64,000 nucleotides of DNA from an uncultured Clostridia bacterium (GCA_934167305.1 CAKPKQ010000001.1:1-64000), one strand, 5' to 3'; shown: positions 45,837-54,932, numbered from the stretch's first letter. The notes: a model not told the origin generated them from the letters alone. Numbers and translations are program-made.

Positions 45837-47054
45837 ATGAAACTATATAAAAAAATTATAATAGTTTTGCTTTTGTTAATTATTTTTATTTATGTTTGCA
45901 ATATTAGTTTATTGCCCAGTAATTATATAATAATGCAGGGAGAAAACTTAAACATATTTACTATTATTGGTCTTTCAATAAAAGAAAAAAGTAATTCACA
46001 AACTTTGCAAACAGCAAGTAATATAAATAAAACAAAAGTAAATGAAATTGGAAAAATTAATTTAAGTTTAAACTTATTTAATACATTTTCTATAAAAGAT
46101 ATAAATGTAAATGTTGTTTCTAAAACAAAGGTTATACCAATGGGAAATGCAATTGGTATGAAGCTTTATACAGACGGTGTGCTAGTAGTTGGAATGTCTG
46201 AAATAGAAGGAAAAAAACCATACGAAAACTCAGGTATAAAAGAAGGAGACAGAATAGTACAAATAGATAAAAATGAAATTAGCAATACAGAACAATTAAT
46301 GGAAGCTGTAAATAAATGCAATGGAAATGAAGTATCTGTAAAATATATACGTGATGAAAAAACAATTACAACAAGTATAACTCCTGTAAAAAATGGTAAT
46401 AACCAATACAAAATAGGCTTATGGGTTAGAGATGCTGCAGCAGGTGTTGGAACACTTACATTTTATGAACCTTCATCAGAAATGTTTGGTACACTAGGCC
46501 ATGGAATATTAGATATAGATACATCAGGACTTATAAAAATTGCTAATGGTGAACTAGTAACAACCAACATATTAAGTATTACAAAAGGAAAAAAAGGCGA
46601 ACCAGGGGAAATAAGAGGCTCAATTGAATCTGGATATACAATAGGCAGTATTACTAAAAATACAAATTTTGGTGTGTTTGGAAAATTAAATAAAACTTCA
46701 TATATTAATACTCAAAAAAGCGACGAAATTGAAGTTGCTTTAAGAGATGAAATAAAAACTGAAGATGCACAAATTATATGTGAATTAGAAAATGGAAAAA
46801 AACAATATTATAATATAAAAATTCAAAAAGTATTTACAAATAATAATAAAGATAACAAAAGTATGTTAATAAAAATTACTGATGAAAAATTATTACAAAA
46901 AACAGGAGGAATAATTCAAGGAATGAGTGGAGCACCAATAATTCAAAATGGTAAGTTTATAGGAGCTGTTACACATGTACTTGTAAATGACCCAACAATG
47001 GGTTATGGAGTATTTGCTGATATTATGTTAAAGCAAATGAAAGAAGTAGAATAG
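45837..47054 (+). CDS. spoIVB: SpoIVB-type serine peptidase
   Basis: SpoIVB is the forespore-secreted signalling peptidase that triggers sigma-K processing during sporulation. This 405-residue protein has an N-terminal signal anchor (about 5-24), a PDZ domain (about 85-180, YENSGIKEGDRIVQIDKNEI) and the S55 peptidase domain with His in TLGHGI (near 221) and Ser in MSGAPI (near 362). It implies an endospore-forming lineage. spo0A, its usual neighbour, does not follow. Confidence 0.93.
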   Translation: MKLYKKIIIVLLLLIIFIYVCNISLLPSNYIIMQGENLNIFTIIGLSIKEKSNSQTLQTASNINKTKVNEIGKINLSLNLFNTFSIKDINVNVVSKTKVIPMGNAIGMKLYTDGVLVVGMSEIEGKKPYENSGIKEGDRIVQIDKNEISNTEQLMEAVNKCNGNEVSVKYIRDEKTITTSITPVKNGNNQYKIGLWVRDAAAGVGTLTFYEPSSEMFGTLGHGILDIDTSGLIKIANGELVTTNILSITKGKKGEPGEIRGSIESGYTIGSITKNTNFGVFGKLNKTSYINTQKSDEIEVALRDEIKTEDAQIICELENGKKQYYNIKIQKVFTNNNKDNKSMLIKITDEKLLQKTGGIIQGMSGAPIIQNGKFIGAVTHVLVNDPTMGYGVFADIMLKQMKEVE

Positions 47055-47071
47055 GTAAGGGTGAGGTTAAA

Positions 47072-48226
47072 ATGAAAAAATCAAAAGGAAATGTTACAAT
47101 CATAGTGATAATTGCTATTATAGTTATTTTAATATTGGCAATTGTAGGGTTATTTGTATATCAACATATGATAGCTACAAAAGATACAGGTTCAAATACA
47201 CAAATGCCAACCCGAACAAACGAACAATTAAATGTTGACACCGAAAATAATCAGACAAATAGTGAAAACACTCAAGAAAATAATACTCTAATAGATACAA
47301 CATTTAATATAATTCCAGATGGCGGAGGAGATACTGGTGAAGTTGAACCTATGGAATTATCTTCAACAAAGTATTATTATAATCAATTAGATTCAAATGC
47401 AAAAATTATATATGATAAATTAAAAAAAGAAAAAAATAGTTTTAAAACAGGAAATCATGTATTTGATTTTGGAACAGAATTTAACACACTTTTGCATACT
47501 GATAATGGAAAAGAAACACTAAAAAAAGCTTTTAGTGCAGCTATAGATGCATTTGTATATGATGACTGTGAACTATTTTATGTAGATCCTTCTAAATTAA
47601 GTTTAGTTAGTGAGACTAGAAGTTTAGGGGGAATAGATACATATTATATTTCAATAGGAGCAGGAAGTAACCCAAACTATTTAAGAAGCAGTTTTCAAAC
47701 TAAGGAATCTATAGAAGAAGCTCAAAAATATTTGGATGGAATTGTAAATCAAATAGTAGAACAAACAAAACAAGATACAGATCTTTCAAAAGCAAAAAAA
47801 GTCCATGACTGGCTAATAAGTGTAGTTAATTATGGAGAATTAAATACAAAAAATCATGGTAATATTTATGGTACTATACATGATAAAACAGCTACATGTG
47901 AAGGTTATGCACGAAGTTTTAAATATATAATGGAAAAAGTAGGGGTTCCAACAATATTGGTTACTGGAACTGCTAAAAATTCAGAAGGTAAAACTGAGGC
48001 ACATGCTTGGAATTATATACAAATAGATCAAGCATGGTTTGCAATAGATCTTACTTGGGATGATCCTGTTATAATAGGAGAAGGAACAGTAAGTGAAGAA
48101 CAAAAATATAAATATTTTCTTAAAGGTGCAGATGAATTTTTTGCAGATCATACAGAAAGTAAAACATTTTCAGAAAATGGCACAGACTTTAGTTTCCCAA
48201 TAATATCAGGAAGTAGTCATAAATAA
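47072..48226 (+). CDS. Transglutaminase-like protein, membrane-anchored
   Basis: A 384-residue protein with an N-terminal anchor (about 9-31), a Thr/Asn-rich linker, and a C-terminal transglutaminase-like core: Cys in ATCEGYARSF (near 276), His in EAHAWNYIQI (near 311) and Asp in IDLTWDDP (near 327). This group includes cell-surface cysteine peptidases and cross-linkers. It starts 17 bases after spoIVB, so a link to spore or wall assembly is possible. A terminator follows. Confidence 0.85.
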   Translation: MKKSKGNVTIIVIIAIIVILILAIVGLFVYQHMIATKDTGSNTQMPTRTNEQLNVDTENNQTNSENTQENNTLIDTTFNIIPDGGGDTGEVEPMELSSTKYYYNQLDSNAKIIYDKLKKEKNSFKTGNHVFDFGTEFNTLLHTDNGKETLKKAFSAAIDAFVYDDCELFYVDPSKLSLVSETRSLGGIDTYYISIGAGSNPNYLRSSFQTKESIEEAQKYLDGIVNQIVEQTKQDTDLSKAKKVHDWLISVVNYGELNTKNHGNIYGTIHDKTATCEGYARSFKYIMEKVGVPTILVTGTAKNSEGKTEAHAWNYIQIDQAWFAIDLTWDDPVIIGEGTVSEEQKYKYFLKGADEFFADHTESKTFSENGTDFSFPIISGSSHK

Positions 48227-48231
48227 AATAT

Positions 48232-48262
48232 AAAAAGCAAAGTTTTCACTTTGCTTTTTTTT
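48232..48262. terminator. Bidirectional terminator
   Basis: AAAAAGCAAAG/CTTTGCTTTTT with a six-base loop sits between the convergent transglutaminase-like and murC genes, with T runs on both strands. Confidence 0.92.
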
Positions 48263-48266
48263 GAGT

Positions 48267-49652
48267 TTACTTTATTAACATTGGTCCAATATTTGTAACC
48301 GTACCAGCACCAAGGGTTAAAACAATATCATTTTTTATAGTATGTTCTTTTAAATATTTTACAATTTCATTAAAGTCTGGTATATATAAAGCTTGTTTAT
48401 TATAGTAATTTTTTAATCTATCAACTAAATCTCTAGAAGAAATATTATAAATATTATCTTCTCTAGCTGCGTAGATGTCTGTAATAATTATATTGTCAAA
48501 ATCAAGCAATGCTTTAGCGAAATCATCTAATAAAAGTTTAGTTCTGCTATATGTATGAGGCTGAAAAACAACCCAAGATTGCCTATAATTTTTTTGACTT
48601 ACTGCATGTGATGTTGCCATTATTTCAGTAGGATGATGACCATAATCGTCATATACACTAACACCTTGATTAAATTGGCCAACATACTCAAATCTTCTAT
48701 GTGCACCAGTATATTTTAGTAATGCATTTTTCATGTCTTCTTTTGAAATTCCATATTCATGGCAAACAGCGATACAAGCTAATGAATTTAAAACATTATG
48801 CATTCCTGGAATAGATAATTGAAATGTTTTATAAAAACTATTATTGTAATATACATCAAAGCAAGCAAAACCATCTTGATTAAATTTTATATTTCTTGCA
48901 ATAAAATTAGCGTTTTCACTTTCAAGTGCAAATGTAACTATTTTAGATTTTGAGTCTTTTGCTATTTTTCTACAATTCGGATCATCACTATTAATTACCA
49001 ATAAACCATCTTCAGGGAGAAGTTTTATATAATTATCAAATGATTTAACAATATTATCTAGATTTCCAAAATAATCTAAGTGGTCGTTATCAATATTTAA
49101 AATTACTTCTGTTCTAGGGAATAATTTTAAATAACTTTCAACATATTCACATGCTTCAATTATAAAGTATTCACTATTTCCAACACGATAATTTCCTTTT
49201 AAAGGTTTTAAATAAGCACCTACTTGAATAGAAGGGTCTTTATGAGCCTCTAAAAAGCACATTGAAATCATAGAAGTAGTTGTAGTTTTTCCATGTGTAC
49301 CAGATATACATATACTATTGTTAAAAGCTTTTGTAATTTTTCCTAAAAATGTTCCTCTCTCAATTGTTGGAATATTTAATTCATGAGCTTTTAAAAGTTC
49401 AATATCGTCTTTTCTTATAGCTGCACTATATACAACAATATCAGCTTTAGCTAAATTTTCTAAATCATGGCCAATAACAACATTGATACCATTTTCAATT
49501 AATCTTTCAGTAGTTTCAGAAGGGGTGGAATCAGAACCTGTAACATGAAATCCCCAAAATTTTAGAATTTCGGCAATTCCACTCATACTAATTCCGCCAA
49601 TACCTATCATATGTACATTTTTATATCTTTTTAATTCTTCAATATTTGCCAA
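48267..49652 (-). CDS. murC: UDP-N-acetylmuramate--L-alanine ligase MurC
   Basis: MurC adds L-Ala to UDP-MurNAc in peptidoglycan synthesis. The 461-residue protein has KNVHMIGIGGISMSGIAEIL at the start, the ATP-binding ISGTHGKTTTTSMI (near 113), EACEYVESYLKL, NIDNDHLDYFGN and YDDYGHHPTEI. The start is TTG at 49652, nine bases after AAGGAG; a longer frame upstream has no ribosome site and adds residues unlike MurC. It is alone on the minus strand with its own promoter. Confidence 0.96.
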   Translation of the reverse strand: MANIEELKRYKNVHMIGIGGISMSGIAEILKFWGFHVTGSDSTPSETTERLIENGINVVIGHDLENLAKADIVVYSAAIRKDDIELLKAHELNIPTIERGTFLGKITKAFNNSICISGTHGKTTTTSMISMCFLEAHKDPSIQVGAYLKPLKGNYRVGNSEYFIIEACEYVESYLKLFPRTEVILNIDNDHLDYFGNLDNIVKSFDNYIKLLPEDGLLVINSDDPNCRKIAKDSKSKIVTFALESENANFIARNIKFNQDGFACFDVYYNNSFYKTFQLSIPGMHNVLNSLACIAVCHEYGISKEDMKNALLKYTGAHRRFEYVGQFNQGVSVYDDYGHHPTEIMATSHAVSQKNYRQSWVVFQPHTYSRTKLLLDDFAKALLDFDNIIITDIYAAREDNIYNISSRDLVDRLKNYYNKQALYIPDFNEIVKYLKEHTIKNDIVLTLGAGTVTNIGPMLIK

Positions 49653-49704
49653 AGAAATACACTCCTTTAAGTTTAATAATATGTTTGTATTTTTTACCAA
49701 AAGT

Positions 49705-49733
49705 ATTATATACTTTATATTGATATTTTTCAA
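49705..49733 (-). promoter_or_regulatory. Sigma-A promoter of murC (minus strand)
   Basis: On the minus strand TTGAAA (49733-49728), a 17-base spacer and a perfect TATAAT (49710-49705). Confidence 0.85.
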
Positions 49734-49835
49734 TATTTTTCTTAAATAAGTGCTAATAAATAAAAGCTATAATATTATATTCAAAAAGATAAAAGATGTG
49801 AATAATAAAAAAATATATAAAATTTGTAAAATAAA

Positions 49836-49862
49836 GAAGGAAAAACAGAAAAAGTGGCGAAT
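49836..49862 (+). promoter_or_regulatory. Sigma-H-type promoter of spoVG
   Basis: GAAGGAAAA (49836-49844), an 11-base spacer and GGCGAAT (49856-49862) match the sigma-H consensus RnAGGAwww-N11/12-RnnGAAT at every fixed position. spoVG is the classic sigma-H-controlled gene in Bacillus, so sequence and context agree. Confidence 0.8.
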
Positions 49863-49914
49863 AATATAATTGTACATAAGAAATGTATAAAAAACTTGAA
49901 AGGTGGTACTTAAA

Positions 49915-50202
49915 ATGCAAATTACAGATGTACGTTTAAGAAAAAAATTAAATCCAGAGAACAGAACAAAGGCTGTTGCTTCTGTAACATTCGATAATGA
50001 ATTTGTTGTACATGATATCAGACTTATCGAACGCCAAGATGGAGCATACATTATTGCTATGCCACACAAAAAAACTCCAAACGGAGATACTAAAGACGTG
50101 GCACATCCAATTAATGGTGAAACAAGAGAGAAAATTCAAAAAGCTATATTAGAAGCTTATGAAGCTCCAGAAGCTGAAGAAAATTCAGAATCAGAAGAAT
50201 AA
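49915..50202 (+). CDS. spoVG: Septation/RNA-binding regulator SpoVG
   Basis: SpoVG is a small nucleic-acid-binding regulator involved in sporulation and septation. The 95-residue protein starts [20 protein letters not shown] and has [20 protein letters not shown] and the [18 protein letters not shown] motif, all diagnostic. The ATG at 49915 follows AAAGGTGG; an in-frame GTG at 49903 overlaps that site. The C-terminus is acidic. It is monocistronic with its own terminator. Confidence 0.97.
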   Translation: MQITDVRLRKKLNPENRTKAVASVTFDNEFVVHDIRLIERQDGAYIIAMPHKKTPNGDTKDVAHPINGETREKIQKAILEAYEAPEAEENSESEE

Positions 50203-50212
50203 TAATAAAATC

Positions 50213-50249
50213 AAAAAGAAATACTCCTTGCGAAGTATTTCTTTTTTTG
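50213..50249. terminator. Terminator of spoVG
   Basis: AAAAAGAAATACT pairs with AGTATTTCTTTTT; a T run follows. A plus-strand stop for spoVG, and possibly a minus-strand stop for the ORFan starting at 50648. Confidence 0.9.
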
Positions 50250-50255
50250 TTTCCA

Positions 50256-50648
50256 TCAGTTGATGGATGAGTTCTCAGAGGTCATTGAAAAGAAATTAGA
50301 GATAATCTTTTCATAAGCCTCATTGGGCGGTGTAAACGTGATTTTGAGTGTTGCAGGTTCGACTACGGCAAATTCGATACTGCTGTAGTGTGCGGCACAC
50401 ATGTTGTACCGTGATGCAAAATTGCTTATTACACTCATTGAACTTGCGATCACATTAAATGTGATTTTCAGCTCATTGAATGTAAGCTGAACCGTTCCGA
50501 GAATTTCAGAAGTGTCGCTAAGCGGTTCTGCATTCAAAACAGTCATAATCGACTCTCCCGAAATTGACATACAGTTAAGCATGTCAATCAAATTTGCTGT
50601 CCGATCCAATACCTTTTCGAGCTTAATGGTTGATACGAAATGTTTCAT
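50256..50648 (-). CDS. Hypothetical protein (ORFan, foreign composition)
   Basis: A 130-residue protein, not recognised. It is beta-rich in appearance (TVQLTFNELKITFNVIASSM, ATLKITFTPPNEA) with no signal peptide. AGAGGT precedes the ATG, and a good promoter lies upstream. G+C is about 41% over 50341-50460, clearly above the neighbours. Two in-frame CGG codons (50601-50603 and 50409-50411 on the minus strand) and the codon use mark it as recently acquired. It is the third such ORFan in the window. Confidence 0.75.
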   Translation of the reverse strand: MKHFVSTIKLEKVLDRTANLIDMLNCMSISGESIMTVLNAEPLSDTSEILGTVQLTFNELKITFNVIASSMSVISNFASRYNMCAAHYSSIEFAVVEPATLKITFTPPNEAYEKIISNFFSMTSENSSIN

Positions 50649-50699
50649 AAAATGACCTCTTTTTAAATATTTCTAGCGCATATCTCACTAGTTATAAAT

Positions 50700-50728
50700 A
50701 TTATACCATATATTTCAAATAATGTAAA
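50700..50728 (-). promoter_or_regulatory. Promoter of the 50648 ORFan (minus strand)
   Basis: On the minus strand TTTACA (50728-50723), a 17-base spacer and TATAAT (50705-50700) preceded by TG. Confidence 0.75.
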
Positions 50729-50821
50729 ATTTGAGAGAAGAGGCAAAAATTGAAATAAATATTGAATTTTTATTGTAAAAATGTAAATTATAATATAAAA
50801 TTGTATCATAGGGAGAAAAAT

Positions 50822-52156
50822 ATGAAAAAGTTTATATATAAAGTTTTATTGATTTGTTTATTTATTATTTTCGCATTTACAGTAAAATCTTTTGCAACAT
50901 CTGATTTTACTTATACTCTTGATTCAAGCGGAAATGCAATGATAACAGCATATAAAGGAACAGAAAGTAATTTAACAATTCCAAGTACAATAGACGGACA
51001 TAATGTTTCTACTATAGATAGACATGCTTTTAATGAAAGTAGGAATTCTACTAATGGAAGTGTTCTAAAAAGTGTTGTAGTTAGTGAAGGAATTGAAAAA
51101 ATAGGATTATTAGCATTTAATGGATGTGAAAACTTAGAGTCAGTAAAATTGCCAGAAAGTTTGAAAGATATAGATATGCAGGCATTTTTGGGATGTAGTA
51201 AATTAAGCACAATAAATATACCATCACAAATACAATATATTTTAAATTCTACTTTTCAAGAAACTAATCTTACAGAAGTTGATATACCTGAAAACGTAAA
51301 AAACGTTGCGGCAAGAGCTTTTGGAATTTGCAAAAACTTAAAAAAAGTAAGAATTTATTCTAGAGATATCACATTAGATCAAGGAGTGTTTGAATATGGA
51401 TCATCTGATTTAGTTTTATATGGATATGAAGGTTCTACAACCCAAACATATGCTGAGCAAAATAGTATAAAATTTGAAATATTATCTAGTGGTGAACAAG
51501 AGCCACCAACAGAAAATTTGAGTCTAAACAAAAATAAGCTAGAATTAAAAGAAGGAGAAAGCGAAACTATCTACATTACGTCAGATACAATGGTAGAGTG
51601 GACTAGCAGTGATAATAAAGTGGCTACTGTAGATAATGGAAAAGTAACAGCTATAAGTGCTGGAAAAGCAGTAATTACGGTTTCAACAATGGATGGAACA
51701 GCAAAAGCTACATGTGAAGTAATAGTAACTAAAAAGGAAACTGAAGTTGAGATTGTACCTATTAAATCAATTTCTATAAGTAGGTCATCATTATCATTAA
51801 AAGTAGGTGATATAGAAATGCTTTCAGCTGTTATTTCTCCAGCTAACGCTACAGATAAAAGCGTTGTATGGAGTAGTAATAATGAAAAAGTTGTAACTAT
51901 ACAAAATGGAAAGGTTACAGCAAAGGCTGTAGGTATCACAATAATAACAGTTTCAGATAAAGATGGTACACATAAGGCAACATGTACCGTTACTGTGACT
52001 GAAAAATCAACTACACAAAATCCTGATAATACAATTGCAAAAGGCGAGTTACCTCAAACAGGAATAAAATCTATTATAGCAATTACTTTAATTTTAATAT
52101 CCATTATTATACTTGGAGTATATATATACTTAAAAAAGTTTAAGGATGTTAAATAA
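50822..52156 (+). CDS. LPXTG-anchored surface protein with LRR and Ig-like domains
   Basis: A 444-residue surface protein. The signal peptide (about 1-27, MKKFIYKVLLICLFIIFAFT) is followed by a BspA-type leucine-rich-repeat domain (about 30-215: HAFNESRNST, LAFNGCENLESVKLPESL, QAFLGCSKLSTINIPSQI), then two Big_2-like bacterial Ig domains (about 225-300 and 315-395, each closing in VITVS and ATCEV/ATCTV). The C-terminus carries the sorting signal LPQTG at about residue 410, a hydrophobic helix and a Lys tail. It is a likely substrate of the sortase at 7690. The start at 50822 gives a standard signal peptide. Confidence 0.9.
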   Translation: MKKFIYKVLLICLFIIFAFTVKSFATSDFTYTLDSSGNAMITAYKGTESNLTIPSTIDGHNVSTIDRHAFNESRNSTNGSVLKSVVVSEGIEKIGLLAFNGCENLESVKLPESLKDIDMQAFLGCSKLSTINIPSQIQYILNSTFQETNLTEVDIPENVKNVAARAFGICKNLKKVRIYSRDITLDQGVFEYGSSDLVLYGYEGSTTQTYAEQNSIKFEILSSGEQEPPTENLSLNKNKLELKEGESETIYITSDTMVEWTSSDNKVATVDNGKVTAISAGKAVITVSTMDGTAKATCEVIVTKKETEVEIVPIKSISISRSSLSLKVGDIEMLSAVISPANATDKSVVWSSNNEKVVTIQNGKVTAKAVGITIITVSDKDGTHKATCTVTVTEKSTTQNPDNTIAKGELPQTGIKSIIAITLILISIIILGVYIYLKKFKDVK

Positions 52157-52166
52157 TAAAAATTAC

Positions 52167-52206
52167 AAATGCACATAATTATAAATTAATTACGTGCATT
52201 TATTTT
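52167..52206 (+). terminator. Terminator of the surface-protein gene
   Basis: AAATGCAC pairs with GTGCATTT around an AT-rich loop, followed by a short T-rich stretch. Confidence 0.7.
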
Positions 52207-52236
52207 GCAAAAATAACAAAAAATAGTAAAAAGTGG

Positions 52237-52265
52237 TTGACTTTAGGCACAATACATTGTATAAT
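52237..52265 (+). promoter_or_regulatory. Promoter of the S10 ribosomal operon
   Basis: TTGACT at 52237-52242, a 17-base spacer and TATAAT at 52260-52265. It lies about 255 bases before rpsJ, leaving a long leader. Confidence 0.85.
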
Positions 52266-52338
52266 AATAAAGCATGTATGCGATGAAGTAAGATGTGGCT
52301 ACAAATGTTATAGTAATATACATTTGGAGGGAACTCTT

Positions 52339-52359
52339 ATGGAGTATGTTATGGCTTAG
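52339..52359 (+). CDS. Possible leader peptide of the S10 operon
   Basis: ATG-GAG-TAT-GTT-ATG-GCT-TAG encodes six residues (MEYVMA) and sits seven bases after a strong GGAGGG ribosome site at 52326-52331. It lies between the promoter and a terminator hairpin inside the leader, so it could set transcription of the operon. No homologue is known to me. Confidence 0.35.
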   Translation: MEYVMA

Positions 52360-52394
52360 ACCAGGCGGTAAGTTAAGAACAAATAAGCACTTAT

Positions 52395-52426
52395 CCCAAG
52401 ATTTTATCATGCAAACTTGGGTTTTT
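52395..52426 (+). terminator. Attenuator-type terminator in the S10 operon leader
   Basis: CCCAAG pairs with CTTGGG around a 15-base loop, with five T's after it, about 95 bases before rpsJ. A nearby TAAGT/ACTTA pairing just upstream could compete with its left arm. The rest of the 52266-52520 leader holds only this, the short peptide and a hairpin AGGACT/AGTCCT near 52480. Confidence 0.65.
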
Positions 52427-52520
52427 ATATGTTTAATAAAAGAAACACTAGGGTGCGTTACAACTTCCGACCCAAAAAGGACTAGAAAAGTCCTAGAAAT
52501 TTAGAAGGAGGGAAATTTAA

Positions 52521-52853
52521 ATGGCAACAAAGAAGGAAAATGCAGTAACAAGTGAAAAAATCAGAATAAGATTAAAAGCTTATGATCATGTTGTTTTAGA
52601 ACAGTCTGCTGAAAAAATAGTAGATACTGCTAAAAAGACAGGAGCTAAAGTTTCAGGTCCTATTCCACTACCAACAGAAAAGGAGATTGTTACAATCTTA
52701 CGTTCTCCACACAAACACAAAGATTCAAGAGAACAATTTGAAATGAGAACACATAAAAGAGTAATTGACATTCTTTACCCAACACAAAAAACAGTTGATA
52801 GCTTAATGAAAATTGATTTACCAGCTGGTGTTGATATAGAAATCAAATTATAA
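52521..52853 (+). CDS. rpsJ: 30S ribosomal protein S10
   Basis: S10 is a 30S head protein that also acts as NusE in antitermination. The 110-residue protein has [20 protein letters not shown] and [20 protein letters not shown]. It is about eight residues longer at the N-terminus ([10 protein letters not shown]) than usual. GAAGGAGGG precedes the ATG. It opens the S10-spc operon. Confidence 0.97.
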   Translation: MATKKENAVTSEKIRIRLKAYDHVVLEQSAEKIVDTAKKTGAKVSGPIPLPTEKEIVTILRSPHKHKDSREQFEMRTHKRVIDILYPTQKTVDSLMKIDLPAGVDIEIKL

Positions 52854-53043
52854 TTACAAATTAAAAACTATGCTGGTATAACGTTATAGTTAACGAAATA
52901 TAAAATATCAGCCAATCAAGTTAGTTATTCGAGCAAAGCGAGTTACAAATAACTTATGCGTAACGAAGTGAAGCTGGGAGAAAACCAACAAAAACCAAGC
53001 TAATAACAAAATATTAGCCAATAGTTAGGAGGAACATTAAAAA

Positions 53044-53676
53044 ATGAATAAAGGATTAATAGGAAAAAAATTAGGAATGACTCAAATATTTGATGAACAA
53101 GGAAAAGTTATTCCAGTTACAGTTATCGAAGCAGGTCCATGTGTAGTAACACAAGTTAAAACAGTAGAATCTGATGGATACAATGCTATACAATTAGGAT
53201 TTGAAGATGTAAAAGAAAGTAAAGTTAATAAACCAGAAAAAGGACACTTTACAAAATCAAAATTACCACTAAAAAAACATTTAAGAGAATTTAGATTAGA
53301 TTCTATTGAAAATATAAATGTTGGTGATGAATTAAAAGCTGATACATTTTCAGCAGGAGATCAATTAGATATTCAAGGAACATCAAAAGGAAAAGGATTC
53401 CAAGGTGTTATTAAACGTCATGGCCAATCAAGAGGACCTATGGGACATGGTTCTATGTATCATAGAAGACCAGGTTCAATGGGACCAACATCTACACCAG
53501 GTAGAGTATTTAAAGGTAAAAAATTACCAGGTCATATGGGAAGCCAAACTATTACAATTCAAAACTTAGAAGTTGTAAGAGTAGATTTAGATAAAAACGT
53601 TATTTTAGTAAAAGGTAGTGTACCAGGAGCTAAAGGTGCAATATTAAAACTAAAAACAAGTGTAAAAAGTAAATAA
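53044..53676 (+). CDS. rplC: 50S ribosomal protein L3
   Basis: This 210-residue protein begins [20 protein letters not shown] and has the long loop near the peptidyl transferase centre ([38 protein letters not shown]). AGGAGG is upstream. A 190-base spacer separates it from rpsJ, longer than usual in this operon, and contains hairpins (for example GCTGGTAT/ATATCAGC near 52875-52918). Confidence 0.97.
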   Translation: MNKGLIGKKLGMTQIFDEQGKVIPVTVIEAGPCVVTQVKTVESDGYNAIQLGFEDVKESKVNKPEKGHFTKSKLPLKKHLREFRLDSIENINVGDELKADTFSAGDQLDIQGTSKGKGFQGVIKRHGQSRGPMGHGSMYHRRPGSMGPTSTPGRVFKGKKLPGHMGSQTITIQNLEVVRVDLDKNVILVKGSVPGAKGAILKLKTSVKSK

Positions 53677-53690
53677 GGAGGGAAATACAA

Positions 53691-54314
53691 ATGCCTAAGA
53701 TAGACGTATATGATATAGAAGGTAAAAAAGTTAAGACAATAGAACTTAAAGAAGAAGTATTTGGCATTGAGCCAAATGAAGCAATAGTACATAGTGTTCT
53801 AGTTAATTACCTAGCTAATCAAAGACAAGGTACACAAAGTACTAAAACAAGAGCAGAAGTATCTGGTGGTGGTAGAAAACCATGGAGACAAAAAGGTACT
53901 GGTAGAGCAAGACAAGGAAGCATTCGTGCACCACATTGGGTAGGTGGAGGAGTTGCTTTAGGTCCAAAACCACGTTCATACAATTATACAGTAAATAAAA
54001 AAGAAAAGAGATTAGCAATTAAATCAATGTTAAGCTCAAAAGTATTAGAAAATGAATTAGTAGTTGTTGAAAGCTTACCATTAAAAGAAATTAAAACTAA
54101 AGAAATGGCAAGAATTTTAAACAACTTAAAAGTAGAAGGTAAAGCAGTTATTCTTTTACCAGAAAAAGATGAAATAGTTCAAAAATCAGCTAGAAACATT
54201 GAAGGAGTTAAAACATTGCAAGTTGGAACAATCAATGTATATGATTTATTAAAACATAAAAATCTTGTTGTAACAGAAGATACTGTTAAAAAATTAGAGG
54301 AGGTGTATGCATAA
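53691..54314 (+). CDS. rplD: 50S ribosomal protein L4
   Basis: This 207-residue protein has the extended tunnel loop (RAEVSGGGRKPWRQKGTGRA, RQGSIRAPHWVGGGV). L4 represses the S10 operon in some bacteria; whether it does so here is not shown. AAGGAGGG precedes the ATG; the next gene overlaps by one base. Confidence 0.97.
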   Translation: MPKIDVYDIEGKKVKTIELKEEVFGIEPNEAIVHSVLVNYLANQRQGTQSTKTRAEVSGGGRKPWRQKGTGRARQGSIRAPHWVGGGVALGPKPRSYNYTVNKKEKRLAIKSMLSSKVLENELVVVESLPLKEIKTKEMARILNNLKVEGKAVILLPEKDEIVQKSARNIEGVKTLQVGTINVYDLLKHKNLVVTEDTVKKLEEVYA

Positions 54315-54661
54315 TGAAACCAGAAGATATTATCATAGCACCAGTAATCACTGAAAAAAGTAATGATGAATTACAAGCAGGAAAATATACATTTAGAGTA
54401 AACAAAAAAGCTACTAAAATAGATATTCGTAATGCAGTAGAAAAACTTTTTGAAGTAAAAGTATTAAATGTTAACACAATGAGTGTTAAAGGAAAAGAAG
54501 TTAGAAGAGGAAAAACAACAGGAAAAACTTCTGACTGGAAAAAAGCAATAGTAACTATTGATACAAATCCAGGAGATATTAAATATCTAGACAAAGGTGG
54601 AAAAGAAGTTAAAGTCTCTAAGAAGTATAAGGATTCTATCGAACACTTCATGGGCGCTTAG
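54314..54661 (+). CDS. rplW: 50S ribosomal protein L23
   Basis: L23 lies at the tunnel exit and docks trigger factor and SRP. The 115-residue protein starts MKPEDIIIAPVITEKSNDEL and has YTFRVNKKATKIDIRNAVEK and VKVLNVNTMSVKGK. Its start overlaps the rplD stop by one base. A 284-base gap with a structured element follows. Confidence 0.96.
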   Translation: MKPEDIIIAPVITEKSNDELQAGKYTFRVNKKATKIDIRNAVEKLFEVKVLNVNTMSVKGKEVRRGKTTGKTSDWKKAIVTIDTNPGDIKYLDKGGKEVKVSKKYKDSIEHFMGA

Positions 54662-54665
54662 TTAA

Positions 54666-54787
54666 GTTCGAAAAATAATTGCCATTCTGCGTCGTTAGAA
54701 TTCATTTGAAACGCGGTTACATACAAACGTATGCGCCCTTGCCTTTCAAATAAATTCTGCCTAGCATAATAACAATTTTTTTCAAAC
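54666..54787 (+). ncRNA. Structured spacer element, copy 1
   Basis: A long imperfect hairpin begins five bases after the rplW stop. The outer stem pairs GTTCGAAAAA with TTTTTTTCAAAC. An internal loop GTCGTT (54691-54696) opposite GCCTA (54759-54763) lies between TGC/GCA and AGAATT/AATTCT stems. The tip is a CATAC/GTATG hairpin. Three more copies lie at 58012, 59875 and 63729, all in the direction of transcription. The type (RNA motif or mobile repeat) is inferred. Confidence 0.65.
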
Positions 54788-54828
54788 TAGAAAATTAAAA
54801 ATTATTAGAAACTTAAAATTATCGGGAA

Positions 54829-54932
54829 GTAACCCCGGAAAATAAATAAATATCCGTATGCGGAGCGGGAAAATATCCGTAAATATAGTAATATAAAATT
54901 TATCAAAAACGAAGTTTTTCATAAATTTTGAG
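54829..54932. other. Additional hairpins before rplB
   Basis: After copy 1 the gap holds a TCCG-TATG-CGGA hairpin near 54852-54863 and a strong hairpin at 54892-54931 (AAATTTAT, AAAAAC with GTTTTT, ATAAATTT). The latter lies just before the rplB ribosome site and could affect its use. Confidence 0.5.

Noticed and set aside
52295..52504. A 69-residue frame in the S10 leader
   Set aside because: No ribosome site, no family, and it runs through the terminator hairpin.
52266..52520. T-box riboswitch in the S10 leader
   Set aside because: AGGGTGCGTTACAAC near 52450 only partly resembles the T-box core, and the terminator precedes it instead of following.
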